NCBI GenBank assembly: GCA_040954595.2
Contig: CM082578.2
Span: 7,254,001 to 7,318,000 of the forward strand
Direction of reading: 5' to 3'
Length of the DNA: 64,000 nucleotides
Source: Balanoglossus misakiensis
Lineage: Eukaryota; Hemichordata
The notes under the pieces were generated by a model. It did not search any database, was not told where the DNA came from, and was given only the letters and a program-made list of their open reading frames with translations. A program made the position numbers and the translations under genes. Below, piece after piece: positions 26,901-40,000 of the stretch. The first letter of the stretch is position 1, and each line of letters opens with the position of its first letter.

Positions 26901-28599
26901 TGCAGTCACCCTGGCAAAAAAAAAAAAAAAATGTTCAGCCGCGCCACTGCTTTGTGTGAAAACCAAAGTTGGCTATCGCTCTCACTGATGTCGAGTGAAA
27001 AGTATCTATTAACGTGTGACACAGATGGTTTGTCTGTTCAACCTTTGATGTTGGAATTTACTATCGGTGACGCTTATAAATGCAATAACCGAGTTCTAGG
27101 GATAAGGTTCAATGTCAGTATTACCATAAGCCACCCCTAAATTTCTTTTGTCGGTTCTGCCAAGATCTTTTCCTTCTCAATTTAACGTAAACCCAAGTTC
27201 AAATTTCTATGAGTTCCAAGGTTCCAACGTTCAACCCTTTGGTTGAGGGAAATATGGTCTTTTCAATCCATATTAGTTTCTTCTGATTTGTGACTTCATG
27301 CATATCATAGCTACCTATACTTTGAAATAAAAGTGTTGGTTGGAAATTAAATGACATAATTTTTTGAGAGGTTGGGACCAGCTGGGGAGTCCATTGAATT
27401 GTGACCCCTTAGGAGTTGTAATGAGAGATTCAATGTCTGTCTTTGATCTTGTGAGTGTATGAACGACCTTTGACCTCATTATATGTGTCAACATTCATAA
27501 CTGTATAGTCAAACAGGGCCATAATTGAAATTTAAAATGTCAAGAGCGGTTATAGTTTTCATGTGACTTTATAATAACCTCGGCAGACACTGTGTGTGTA
27601 CTTTGTGAGAGCCCTTAATACATGTATGTAAAAGGGAGAAACTTCTGAGAATCTGCATACTTGCATGCACGACCATAAAAATGTTAATTTTGACTTCCCA
27701 GCTAAAATGTCAATGTGCATCTAACTTGAAACATCTTGAGGTATTTCAGATCATTAATTCCTAGGTTTGCAGACGCTTTGGAGACACCACAGGTTTGAAA
27801 TTGTGGTTACATCAAACAGGCCTTGAATGCCAGTCTGGTTTGGTGCCAAAAAAAATTTGATCATGCGCTGGAGTTTTCCTTCTAAACCTGCATGGTTGAC
27901 ATTTGATCGTGGAGATGAGAGTATGTGCCTTGCCTTTGACGTAAGCTTTATACCCCACAGGCCATCACTGGTTATACAGCTAGAAGAGCGCCGTGTAATT
28001 AAGCATCCTTCACTTCACAAATATCTGCAAATATTGGGTCTGTTCGCTCGAGTTCGATTACAGCGAGTTCTCCACCGGGGTCTGTATATATATTGCAGGC
28101 TCTATTAAACGAAACCAGGGCTTTTAGTCGTAGTGAGGTGTCTGCCGGACAGAGCAAACGGTCAGCTAATCATCCCTTTGAGTTTTCCAATCATTAGAGA
28201 GCTGGATGATATTTCTCCAGTGTGGAAGTCGGAATTAAAGCAGGATTTCACGTCGCGCTCTGAGATTATGAAACGTATATATAGCTGCAGCGTGGAACTT
28301 AATGATAGCTGGAAACTAGTGGGGAGTTTGATACTCTATAGCTGGCCTTATCTGCGAGTGACTGAGAGCTATAATTTCTAATTGACTGTGAAATCTGTTG
28401 CTTTCCGCCCGCTAAATCTAAAATTGCGCTCCTGTGCCAGCCTGGCTGTCTCTGCCCGTGTCAGAGATATTTCCCATCAAGTTCAAGCAGTCGCTGGTAC
28501 TGCTTCTATCAAACGGTAATTTCCCGCATCCATTGGCCTTCAGGGTCATGTGCGGTTATTACAAACTCTAGCCGACGACTCTGCTTGCTTGCTTGCGGG

Positions 28600-28760
28600 C
28601 TGTCCAGGCCTGTTCAAGGCTCAGGTACATTATCATCATCTCATTAGGGCCTAGGCGTTAATGTGATTAAAACCTGACTTCCTCTTAATTAACGAGCGAT
28701 TGTCCCGATAATTAGAGCCGTGTCCCTAAAGCACTGCCAGGTATAATCAGGTTATTCAGC
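28600..28760. promoter_or_regulatory. Candidate enhancer with clustered homeodomain-type sites
   Basis: Within about 75 bp there are CATTAG (28642-28647), GTTAATGTGATTAA (28658-28671), TTAATTAA (28685-28692) and TAATTAG (28709-28715). Around them the sequence is more mixed in composition than the AT-rich surroundings. Dense TAAT cores suggest a cis-regulatory element; this rests on motif content alone. Confidence 0.2.
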
Positions 28761-31700
28761 TCCTTATGATACAACCGACACTGACTGACCAGTGTTACAG
28801 CGCAACTTAATTTCCCACACGTTTTATACATTCCATTAACAGCGTGTAAAGTACAGCACTTGTGTGTGCTTTGTTTGGTCTACATGAAATAAATAAAAAG
28901 AAAGATCTGATGTGGTGAATTGTCAGTGCCTCAAAAGAGCCTGGACCTCATTCACGCAGTCATTGATTATGCGGGAGGGAAAAAAGGGAAGAAAATTGGA
29001 TCGTGTGTCAACAGACTCTGAGTGCAGGGAGACCTTGCTGTATTATTAAAAGCAAAATGCTGTGTTTACAAGAACCCCAAAATCTGAATGATTATTTGGA
29101 AATATGTGTATAAAGATATCCATTACCGACAATTACTCGTAATTACACTTATTGAATTCTTCCCCTTTCTATCGCGTGCGCGCGTTGTTAAAATTTTTTT
29201 TTTCTCTCTCTCTCTTGAGGAAGCCATTAAGCTAAAGCTGGTCCGTAAATCATTATGTTTAATGGTCTGGGTGATTTTTTTTTACTTCTTCGCCGTAGCT
29301 TAGGTTTGACACAGATAACTGAATACGGGAGTCGGTACACACCTTTGATGTGGGACAGAGATTCAAAATAATTATCGTCTTCGAAGGTGGCATTACGCAC
29401 ACGTTTTTCGGCGCTAGATGAGAAGTGTCTACGCTGATTGGACGCCGTGGAAGAATGCTGATATTTCCTTTTGAATCGAGAAGAGTTCATTCGATTCAAC
29501 TTAAACCGGTATGGAGTATAATGACGAGCTAAAAGTGCATTATTAACAGGCTGGTGAATCTCTTTGGCGAGTTAACTTAATAAGTTTTAAATTTCCACAA
29601 AAGCGAGGGGGAACAGTAAGCAAAACACACTAGACCACCCGCACGTCCCCCCATGTTCCTGGAGTGCATCCATCTTGTCTGCCAAATTAATTTCAGTCGG
29701 GCTAAGTTGATTTCGCCATGGCAACTGCGAAGCGGTGAGACGGGAGGCGTAAAAAAGTGCAGTGAGCATCGAAGGGTTTTGATGACAAAAAGTTTTCATG
29801 AAAATAACAAAGGGACTGTATTGGGAGGGTATATCATGGTGATATCAGTGGCATGGGAAAATACAGGATGAGGTGAAGGTTACTTGGGTGAGACACATTC
29901 TTTACAATCTATTATACTAATGAATCCTATGGCCCATCAGCTCGCACTATTATGCGGGTGGTTCTGTTATCAATGGCATGTACTTGAACTTGTGTATGGC
30001 GATAAAGGCCACTTAGAAAAACCAAGCTCCCCTATTTATAAAAGGGGAATTATGAGAACACTTAATTTTGACCAAACATACCACACACACTTGTGTGAAG
30101 ATGTTAAAGACTGGGGTGCAAATCCCTGCAGCTACATCGGAGTACGCTATGAAGGTCAAGATAATTGTCACATTCAAAGTAATATAATTTTTCCCTTTTG
30201 TAATAACACCCTTGCACAATAATTATTCTGCCAAGGTACTGTTTACTATAATTTTGGTACTGACGTTACAAAATTGTAGCAAACCGTGATCATCAGATTG
30301 TACGTGTTATTAATTGTGGACGACACCAATTTTCAATTACTTACTAATTTGCATCTGTGAATTCTGGATTCTTGTTGCATTTGAATTTGAAGTGGCTCAG
30401 AACAAAAGGTCAAGCTCATCCGTCTTGATTAGTGGGAAGCGTTAAAGATAGCTGGAAAATATTTCCGTGGGAATTTGCTTTGAGAGCTGGAGTGATCTAT
30501 GACAACAGGAAGTGGGATTGGAGTGGATCTTTCACTCCGGATCCTACTTATCACTATATTGTAAAAACATTATTGGAGCATTGAGAGTTGAAGAAATGGA
30601 AGTTGTTGACTGTTGAAATCAGTATCACGGATCTGATTCAGATTTGTTCATATTGCGACGAAATCTGCAATATTGTATTTTGGCAGCAGCTTGTTGTGTG
30701 TGAGAGAAAAACATTGAATTGTGTCAGCTTTGCCTTGAATCAGCAAAATGGCTTAGTACATCGTCTGTTAGGGAATATAACTGGTAGACATACCCAGTAA
30801 CACTGTAATGTGGAATGATCATTGTTTGGTCGTCTCCTTCAATAGAAATCTCAGAAATTTTGATATTGGAATACTGAGAAAAATAGCTTTTCTGGAACTG
30901 AAATACATGTTTTGTTGCAAATTTGGGACGGTGTGGAATGGATGTCTGAGAAATTTGTGGCGGGAAATCTGGCCATTCTGGAGTGCGTTATCAAGAACCT
31001 CACCTCAGCTGTTGGTTCCACGCATGATTATTTTCCAGATTTTTCTTTGAAGGCAGATTTAGAGAACAGAAATCCGACAGCGCAATAAGTAATATGGTAG
31101 TGTACGCCTCGGGCGAGAAAAGGATCTCCACGGTGCTTCTCTAAGAAAGCAATTGTTCATCGTCCTCTGATGAAACACGGAGGAAAAATTGAACACTGTT
31201 TGTAATTATTTGTCGTCGTGACAAAATATTTTTAAAGATTTCATCTTTTGCATGATTTTTCTGCAAGTCCATCTGTTATGGTTGATGTGAGATATTCCCC
31301 CCAAATTAATTGTCGCTTTTACGTGAATAGCCGACTGCATTCTAAATTGTGACTTTTTTTAGGCTGATGAGTATTTGCAGGAAGACTGTCGTGAGGCACC
31401 CGTCTGATACATGTAATTGTTTGCGTGATGCACATTTTATCTGTCAATATCATGAATCGATGAAAAAGTTGGGGCAGACTGACGTTGCAAATAATACCTT
31501 CTTTGTGGCAAAATAAATGGTATAGCTTAGTCGGACTACATCTGATGCGATCATTTATTCTTTACTTTCCAAACAGTGATCCAGGCATATTTGTTATATT
31601 TTTCATTTGAATAGCAAGTCCATAAAGTGTTTGGTTGCTATCGATATCACACCTTGTTGACTCTATTCCCAAGTTTGTTCAGAATAATAAAGTAACCCAT

Positions 31701-34700
31701 TACGACAGCACACAAGTAGATATTAAATGTCATGTTTTTATTAAACAGCAATTTTTTTGTGGGGGGGGGGGGGAGGGGGCAGTCGATCATTATTCTTCTG
31801 TTAATACGTCGTAAGCAAATCTCCCTGAAGTATTATGACCCCATTTGCTTGAATCAAAGAAAAACATTCTTTTTTTTTTCTCATATTGAATTCCAGTGTC
31901 TGTTGAAAATGTCAAAACGTGCGAGTCTTTGAACCAAAAAATTTTGAGGATATTCTGCGATAAATGACAGGTTAATGGATACATCTATTTGAAAAGAACT
32001 GATTACTATTGGCCCTTTGGCGTCCTTTGCTGTGGAACCACTTTGGAATATGATTTTTTTCTTGCGCATTGTCAATTTGAGGATGGCAAAGGTTAAAATG
32101 CTGAACTTCGTGTACTGCTTCAGGTTATACGCAGATTAATTTGTTTTATGTATGGCGTTTTCATTTGAGAAAAGTGTACTTGTTAAAGATACCCTAATGT
32201 GCTAAGTGTAAAAAGCTCAGGTTTGTTTTACGACGCAATCCAACATGGTTGGCCTGTTGTGTATGGCAACCTGATCCAACATGCTGCCATTTTCTCGTTT
32301 GTGTATAAATAACCACAAAACATTTAGACTTTTTGAAATGCTTTCATTAAAACTTCATATGTCGTTTTTTTGACCAGCTGTTACTTTGTATTCAACTGAG
32401 TGTTCAATACATCCCTTTTTATTTCTGCCGGACTGTGTAGTGACATCATTTTTTCCCCATTGGAGTATAATTTACAAAAGTCTCATTAGCGAGATTGAAC
32501 AGGGCTCACGACGGACTGCATGAGAAAGTGTGGTCACTGTATCTTATGAGCAAGAAACGGAAGGCGTTCGACAAATTTGGATGCAGACATTGTTGCCAGA
32601 TTGGGCGATTGAAGTGTGTCTAATGATACTGGTGGATGTTGTCGTAGAGCCCCAGTAAGTACAGCGGTTTCATTAGACACTTGGAATGCAGAATATTAGG
32701 AGCAGGTATCAAGAAACTTTAATGCAATGTTATAGTTCCCCTGTTAAAGTTCATCTCAATATAGTTACGACAACAACAACAACAAAATAAATCACGATTT
32801 AAGTGTTTTTATACTGGCGAGTAATTCTGGTATGTTTAGGAGAGAGTTTCCGTTTTACTGCAGGCGCATATTTTGTTAGTGCGCCAGTGACCTTTGACAT
32901 CTGGAAGCTTTGGCTGATGGGTTGTGGTTACGCGTGTATGCCAGAGATGTTGGATCCGAATTTCTGACATTTCTTTTACACGGACAAAGTTGTCACTGAA
33001 GATGGTTCAGTGATTTTATGGTAACGGTTGTAACTTGAATGATCTCCTGAGCTTTATGGCTTTGCTCTTTATAAGGACATTGGCTTTTAAACAGGAAGCA
33101 TTTTCTCTTTTCCCAATCATCATCAAGCATAGTAGAACACTATAAATCTTTTAATGGAGTGTTACTTACTACAATGTCGTCAGCAATTCCACAAGATCCC
33201 TGATACAAATAAAAATTCCAGGCCTGTATTTCAGAATTAGATGAACGAGAAAGTTTTTCCGGAGCTAAAAAGTACCGAAATGATAAAAATGCCCAGTGCA
33301 TGTAAGTATATTAGCTATTATCTCAAATGGGTCTATTTGGATTAGGCTATGAACTTCTACTGGAGCGCTCAATATTGTGCTATGTCATGATACCTCAATT
33401 TACAATTAGTAAACATTTTAGCAAGAGAGTATCTTGCATTCCCAGAGGACACACACTGGTAGTGTACTTCTTCCAAACCATAGATCTTCATTATCGGGAT
33501 TACGCGATTCATCCCGCATCAGTTATGTGCGAAAGTGTTCTCAACCTCAGCACCGACCGTCAAAGTTCCTCAGAGTAGATTTCTTCTGTCAGCCGTCAAG
33601 CTGCTCCACCCATGTGGAAAGACTGACGTTTTGGGGGGCATGGGCAAAAGTTAGAGGCTTGTGCATGCCCCACCCATCATCATCCAGATCAATTTTTATC
33701 ACACTGCGTAAAAAAAAAAGAAACGTGATTTTCTCATATTGCAAATGAGATGGACAAACTGATCTTCTTTGGTTGCTCTAGGGAAGAAAAGTGCTTCCAT
33801 GTATTATTAACGGTAATTGTGAAAGCATTGGCGTAATGGGAAAGAAAATTTGTCAATTTAGTGTTTTAAAGTATTACATGACATTTTCCAATTTTAAATG
33901 AAATCATCAGATGCTGTATATTGTATTGTGGTCGGGGGGAAAAAAATGAGGAAAAGCAATACCCGGAGTTTTTGTGTCTTCTGTACCATTTGATATGATT
34001 GCTAATGGTGAAATTATTAATTTGAAAATGGAGAAGTAATACTGTAAGTCTATCGCCCCAGGAACGCATCACATTTTACATTTCAGAGAGAGGTTTTTTT
34101 TTGGTTTGTACAATACTCCCTTTTACCCCTGCATTTCAATTTCAGAATGTACTCATAATTGTTACCCTAGTTGTTTTTGCCATTTTTGCACTACATCTTT
34201 CTTGAGTACTTGATATTTTTTTTCAAAATTCTCTCGTCGATTGTGACTTTACTATCCTGTGCATGTGGGTATACATGTGTCAGTGGCCAGTGGCTGCATA
34301 TTTTTTTTTCTGCGTTGATCTTAATGTGTCCAAAACAAAATTCAATAACGGTATGACTCTGGCATAATGGAGAGATTGAAAGCGGATATGCAAGCTGGAG
34401 GGACAAACGCATGCACAAACGAATAATCAGTGATTGGGAGGACTTGTACGGAACTGCAATTTCAATCTGGCCGGCAGCCCTGCATCATCATCATCATCAT
34501 TGTCGTCATTGCAGACTTCATATTTCTGTCACTAAATTAATCCCCTCGTTGCAGACCACCAAAGATAATGTGTAGCCGCATTGCAATAATTAATTGACTT
34601 GAGGAGTTTTTTGTCTTCAATTCATATGTAGCCCCTTAGGGGAACTGTGATTAGGAGTGATGTGCGCGATAACGAAAACGAACTAAGTTGTATCATTTTG

Positions 34701-36807
34701 TTTAAAAAACGTTTGACTCTGCAAGACTAAAAGTTTCCTCGATATTTCTGTCTTTGTTGCGTTTACAAACAAGTCAATTTTATCGGCGATTGAGCTTTAC
34801 CCTAGAATGACTGGGACTCAATCTGTTTTGAAGATTTAACTTGTGTCAGCAGACTGCTGGCTGCTGTATCAACTGGCAGAATTTCTGTACTTGGCCAAGT
34901 ACTCCACAATATTTTTTTCTTCAAAAGTCGCCGAGAACTGACCTAGATCTTGTAGCCAAGTGTAAGATACCAGACAAATAAATCATCAAGTCACCAGACC
35001 ATGGCTCTTTCACTTCAGTCAAAATTCAAGTCATGAAGCTCGTAAAACTGCACTGCCCTTCATTCCAAATTGAATGTGACTGACAATTTGGAGCATCCCC
35101 CCACCCAACATATATGTTATGACAAGAGAGCAGTGCACTTTCTCATAGCAAACAACCACTAGGTACTGCATTCATGCTGAAAGTACAATGTTGACACTTT
35201 CACCTCTGAGAATATTGTGATCAGTCGAACAAGCGCGCGTTTTCGTACAAAAAAAATCAGAAAAGAGAATTTCTCCCCGCTGGTCACTTTATGAGTCCCC
35301 AGGTTAAGGTTTTGATGATGGCACTGTAGCGACATGGCCGCTTTAAATGAAATTGACAGACGGCCCTGTCTTGGGAATCCTAGCGTCCATTGACTTTACT
35401 GCCAGCTGCCTACCTAAATGTTGATCAACATCAGCTGTGTGATACATCAACATTTATGGCTAAGACTGGTCTCAGTATTTTTTTTTTTTGCAGTGATATT
35501 TTTTTGTACAAAGAATCTCAGTTAAATATAATGTCCCAAAATTAAACCTGTACATGCCCTAGGTTCATGGCATGACTTAAACAAGATTGCGAGAAAATGA
35601 TATTTTCACTCAGTCTCTCGCCCACTCGTCACTTACAGAGACTACAGGCGTGGAAGGGGAGGTGGGATAAGCCTTGATAAATGCTATTGTAACGACGTGT
35701 GTTGAGGCCGCCAGGAGGATAAAGAGTACTGGTGATTCTGCATGGTGTCTGTCATATTGTGCCCTGTCAAGCTACCATTTTTTTCATGGACTCTAGTAAC
35801 TACCAAACCATTTGTCTCTCTTTCACGTGACTCCCTAGTCTAGTGCCTATCCGTACGTACGTACTTTCACATCCGCTCTGAACTTTGAGCAAACGTGAGA
35901 GAACGCATGTTTTTATAGACCAACTACATGTACTATTAAGCTCAAAACCGATGCTTTAACTGCCCCCAAATTCATGTAAGCATTTTTTCTGGGGGTACAA
36001 TATTTCATAATCACAGAGCGTGGTAATTTTTTCATAAAATCTGCATCTGTCACCAGTGCCAGGAGCTCTGTGTGCGTCAATTTTCAATCGCGAGATTGAT
36101 GGCACTATTGGACTCTTTAGTAACAAATTATGGGGGCTAAATCCGCAATGCACGTTGGTGATAAATTTTGAATAAAAAGATGACTAGCCTGAGGCAACAA
36201 TACACCCACTTTGGGGACGTGGGACTGTGTGGGACTGATGCTTAGCGTTAAAGGCACACAGTCATCGTGTCTTCTGACTTCCTGTTCTGGCAATGTGTAG
36301 TACTTCACACAACACGCTTCGTGAAGATGCGCTTGTTCTGTCTATAAATAAAACATGGTGCAAGTACTGCACGTTGATTCAGTTCAGCCTGCGGAATGCT
36401 TGTCAGTTTGAGTGCATGTACTGTGTACACATTACTTCAAATGAAATATTTGAAATAATGTGGTTAAAAATACTTAAATGTCATTGGAAGAACTTTGTAA
36501 CAAACAATGCATGTACATGGTTCGAGTAGATGAGTAAGCCATAGACAGACATACATTGTATGATGTGGCAACTGACAATTGAAACAAAAGATAATCAAGA
36601 TGATCACCATAGATACTACATGTAACCACTTGTGGCTCGTTTTACACTACAGGAAAATATTTTAGACTGAGAATAAAAAGTCAGTGCTGTTTGTACACCG
36701 GTGTAGTTCAATTCTGAATTATACTGGTATGAAGGTTTGTTGATCTCTATATGGAAGTGGAACATTTCTTATTGATCGTTTTGTTTTTCCTCTTTCCTTG
36801 GTTGCAG

Positions 36808-37043
36808 GTGAACGGGAAGGATTTATCGCGATCCACCCACGAGGAGGCTGTAGAAGCATTCAGAAATGCCACGGAGCCGATCGTCGTCCACGTCCTGCGC
36901 CGGACTTCGCGCACAAAATTGAAAAACCGGGAAGTTGCTACATGCAGCGTGTCCACGCAAACAGACATTCAAATGGATAACTTTTACACCAATTCCATGC
37001 ACAGATGCCCGACGCCGCCTCCCATGTCGATGTCAATCAAGGG
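36808..37043 (+). CDS. PDZRN3: PDZRN exon: second half of PDZ1 and TQT linker
   Basis: The acceptor TTGCAG ends at 36807 and the exon opens [18 protein letters not shown]. This is the beta5, alphaB and beta6 part of PDZ1, with His as first residue of helix alphaB as in class I PDZ domains. [10 protein letters not shown] closes the domain. The linker contains [12 protein letters not shown], equivalent to the TGTQTDI block of vertebrate PDZRN3. The donor GTACGT starts at 37044 and leaves two bases of a Gly codon, completed by A at 38993. An in-frame ATG at 36751 lies in the intron pyrimidine tract and is not a credible start. The first half of PDZ1 (GLGF loop) must come from an exon I could not find upstream. 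Confidence 0.93.
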
Positions 37044-40000
37044 GTACGTACCGTTATGCGTTTCCGCGAACAGGGCCTGTGAAAAAATCGCGTTGTTGAC
37101 TTACGAAAGTGGATCGTTTAACTGCAACAAAGATGGTTCCAAATCAAAACATTTATTTGAATGGGAAGCTCATCTCGTAGAAAAACAAAATTTTATAGAA
37201 ATTTGGGGGGAAAGAAAATTCTTTTGTAATTTCTTCTTTTTTATTGCAACAGCCTGTTAGAGGAAAATGTGTTAATACGGGAATGTTATTTTTTTGTTGG
37301 GAATTAATTGGAGCCAGGATTTGGATAATAGTGTTTGGAATGGATGTGTCAATGCAATGTTATTTCAGCAGATAACACAGACACCATAGTTTTGTGTTGG
37401 GCATGCCATCTGTTGTCGGATCATTACATTGGATAGGTTTTTGAAAAATTCGATCCTATCATCTCAAACAGAGAGGACAGCTTAGCTCGACACCGTGCGA
37501 TGCAAATTATATTGCTATTTAAAAATCGGTAATCGCAGAATCAACACCGAAAGAATGTTTACCGCATGTGTGACATATTTGCTAGCTTTTAAATATGGAA
37601 CGTCCATCCCAGTGTCCGGTAGTTATTGGTGAATCTAACAATCTCTTTTCATGCGATGTTTGAAGTTTGAACACAGCGGCGTGCGAAGCTGGTTGCTTAG
37701 GTAAACAAAAGAGCATCTGTGGGAGTGGGGGGGGGGGGCTGTAATTTTACGCCGTACTTTTAAAGAGAATATCAAGAGTGATGCATCGTTGATAATTCTC
37801 CCCGTCTGTTACCACTGCATTGTTGGGAACTGTATTTTATACAAATCATGGGCTGCCCAGCTGTAGCGTTATTATTGGGGCTTGTAAAGAGACCCCAAAT
37901 GATTCAACACTTTTACCCCGTGTGCGTTTCTTTCTTTTGTCAGCCTAAACAAACAGCCAGATATTAATCACGGGCTATATATCCCCGTATTAATGGCAGG
38001 CTTGTCCCCGTCAATGAAAGGAAACACTTGAAAAGTCATTTTTGATTTGTTGGTCTGTGCAATGCCTGACAGCCGTTTCACACCAATCTCTTCATCTCAC
38101 TACACACAAGCGATTAGACAATACAAACAATGTTGGAGGAAACCAAGCCGGGGACGTTCTCTGGGGCTGGCCTGTATATACTAGCAGTTTACGCCAAACT
38201 GTTTATTCTAAATGCCGATTCATTCTAATATTTCATACCACGGTTTACACCTATAAACCCCACTCTATTAAAAGCAAAGTTGACGCAGGGAGTCGGTACA
38301 CAAACCAGACGTAAATGTTTTCATTTTTTTCTTCATCTTTCGCCGCACCGGCCCAACGCTATCAAATGGCAATTCTCTGCATCTTCCCCATCCCGACAGC
38401 ATTCTGAAACTAATCAACATTAAGTGATGCAATTAAACAAAATAAATACTGTCCTGTTCTGCTTTGCCGAAGAATATCCTCAGATTGCTGTCAATGACAG
38501 GAGGAGGCCGTGTTTGTTTGTAAAGTCAGAGAAGTAGAAAATGAAATTTTCCACGCTTGGCGGAATATAAAAACATACACCGAAATCGCAGACTAGTGCT
38601 GTAGAGATTGCAGGGTTTAACACTGTCACAAGGGCGTGTGTATTAAATGATACAACCTCGAAGGCCATAGCATTTTGTAGGTTGTTGGCAACTGGATGGT
38701 TTGCTGTGTCATTTATCTCACTTACTTGATTTCAGGTTTATTTCATCTCTTTTCTATATGCTTGATTAAGTTTAATTTTGCATCATAATTAAAGGGTACC
38801 TGGTTGTAATCAGTGGAAAGTATCCCTAGATTAAAAAAAAAAATGCTAACAAGCTTTCTCTGGAATAATCTGGGTGGATTATCCGATGGTAATCCGTCTG
38901 TGGATAATAAGCCAATATATCAATCATGCTACACTGGTTATAGATCCAGACACAGTACCTTACTATTGTGTATCTCTGGGTTTCTTTTGCAGACTTTGTG
39001 AGATTTCTCCACAGCAACCCATGACTTTAATAGACCACGATCTGCTCCATGAACTCGACAGTGTGGACAATTTTGATCTGCCGCTTTTGGACGACGGTCT
39101 GGATAAGGCTTACGAGATGGAATACGAGGTAAGAGACAATTTTCTCAGTTTTGCACAGTGAAGCTGCCTAGGTGATGATGTTAGTGCACTGACAGCAAAA
39201 AATTAACCCCTGTTTTTCTTCATCTTTGTGCTGTACCGACCGTTTTAATGCGAGCCTGTGCTCCAAGCGGATGTTTTAATATATACAATAGTGAAGAGCT
39301 GGAAGGACATATAAAAACAAAACATTCCATGGGGTGTATTGGATATCAACAATGACAAGTAGAGTTTAAAAGTGGGACTGTAGTCTACCACGCCAGTGTA
39401 CATGTCCTTTGCTTCACGATAGTCATCATTTCTCCATTTTCTGCCTATAAATCTTTTGAAACAAATATAGTGTATTATGTAACACGTATACGGAACAAAA
39501 TTATATGTAACATCATTAGTCATTGGCAGAAACCCTTGGTCTAGTTTCCTCAAGTACATCCATATCACATTGGCACATGGATCGAAATTTGGGGTTTTAA
39601 GCTGCAGCTACAGTCTTTTTCAATTGATCGACACTGCAGTGAAGTTGTATTACTTTGAAACGTTTGGTTTGCATTCAAACAATCAAAATCAAATGAAGTA
39701 TTAATAGTTTTCAGCTGCTGTTTGGGTTTGATGAAAAACATGAGCTCTTCATGAAGATTTGCCCACGAGTGTTTGTAAAGAGATCGTGTCGACTTCCGTG
39801 CGTGTGTGTTTGTGGAAAGGAGGCCATTTTGAATGAAAGACACGCGGAGGAAACAATCCCTGTATACTCTAAACATCCATTTGAGTTCTTGTACTCTCAA
39901 TTTAAACTGACACTGTAAGTTGGTCTCTCCGACAGGAAATACTTTTGCGGCGAACAAACACCACTGACAAATTAGGACTGACACTTTGCTATGGCAACGA

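Larger units (their letters stand above)
15726..36807. other. Gene-free DNA, part 3 (probable PDZRN upstream intron)
   Basis: About 21 kb hold no supported exon; no frame gives a recognisable domain flanked by credible splice sites. Contents include C12 at 16538-16549, G13 at 22190-22202 and 31761-31773, CT repeats at 23555-23584, (ATC)n at about 34484-34500, X-box palindromes, and a stretch rich in homeodomain-type TAAT sites at 28600-28760. Its 3' end is a good acceptor (a pyrimidine-rich tract, then TTGCAG at 36802-36807), which supports intronic status for at least the downstream part. Confidence 0.5.

Noticed and set aside
36751-36807. ATG giving a hydrophobic leader in frame with the PDZ1 exon
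   Set aside because: It is the translated pyrimidine tract of the intron; TTGCAG is a strong acceptor and the domain begins mid-fold.
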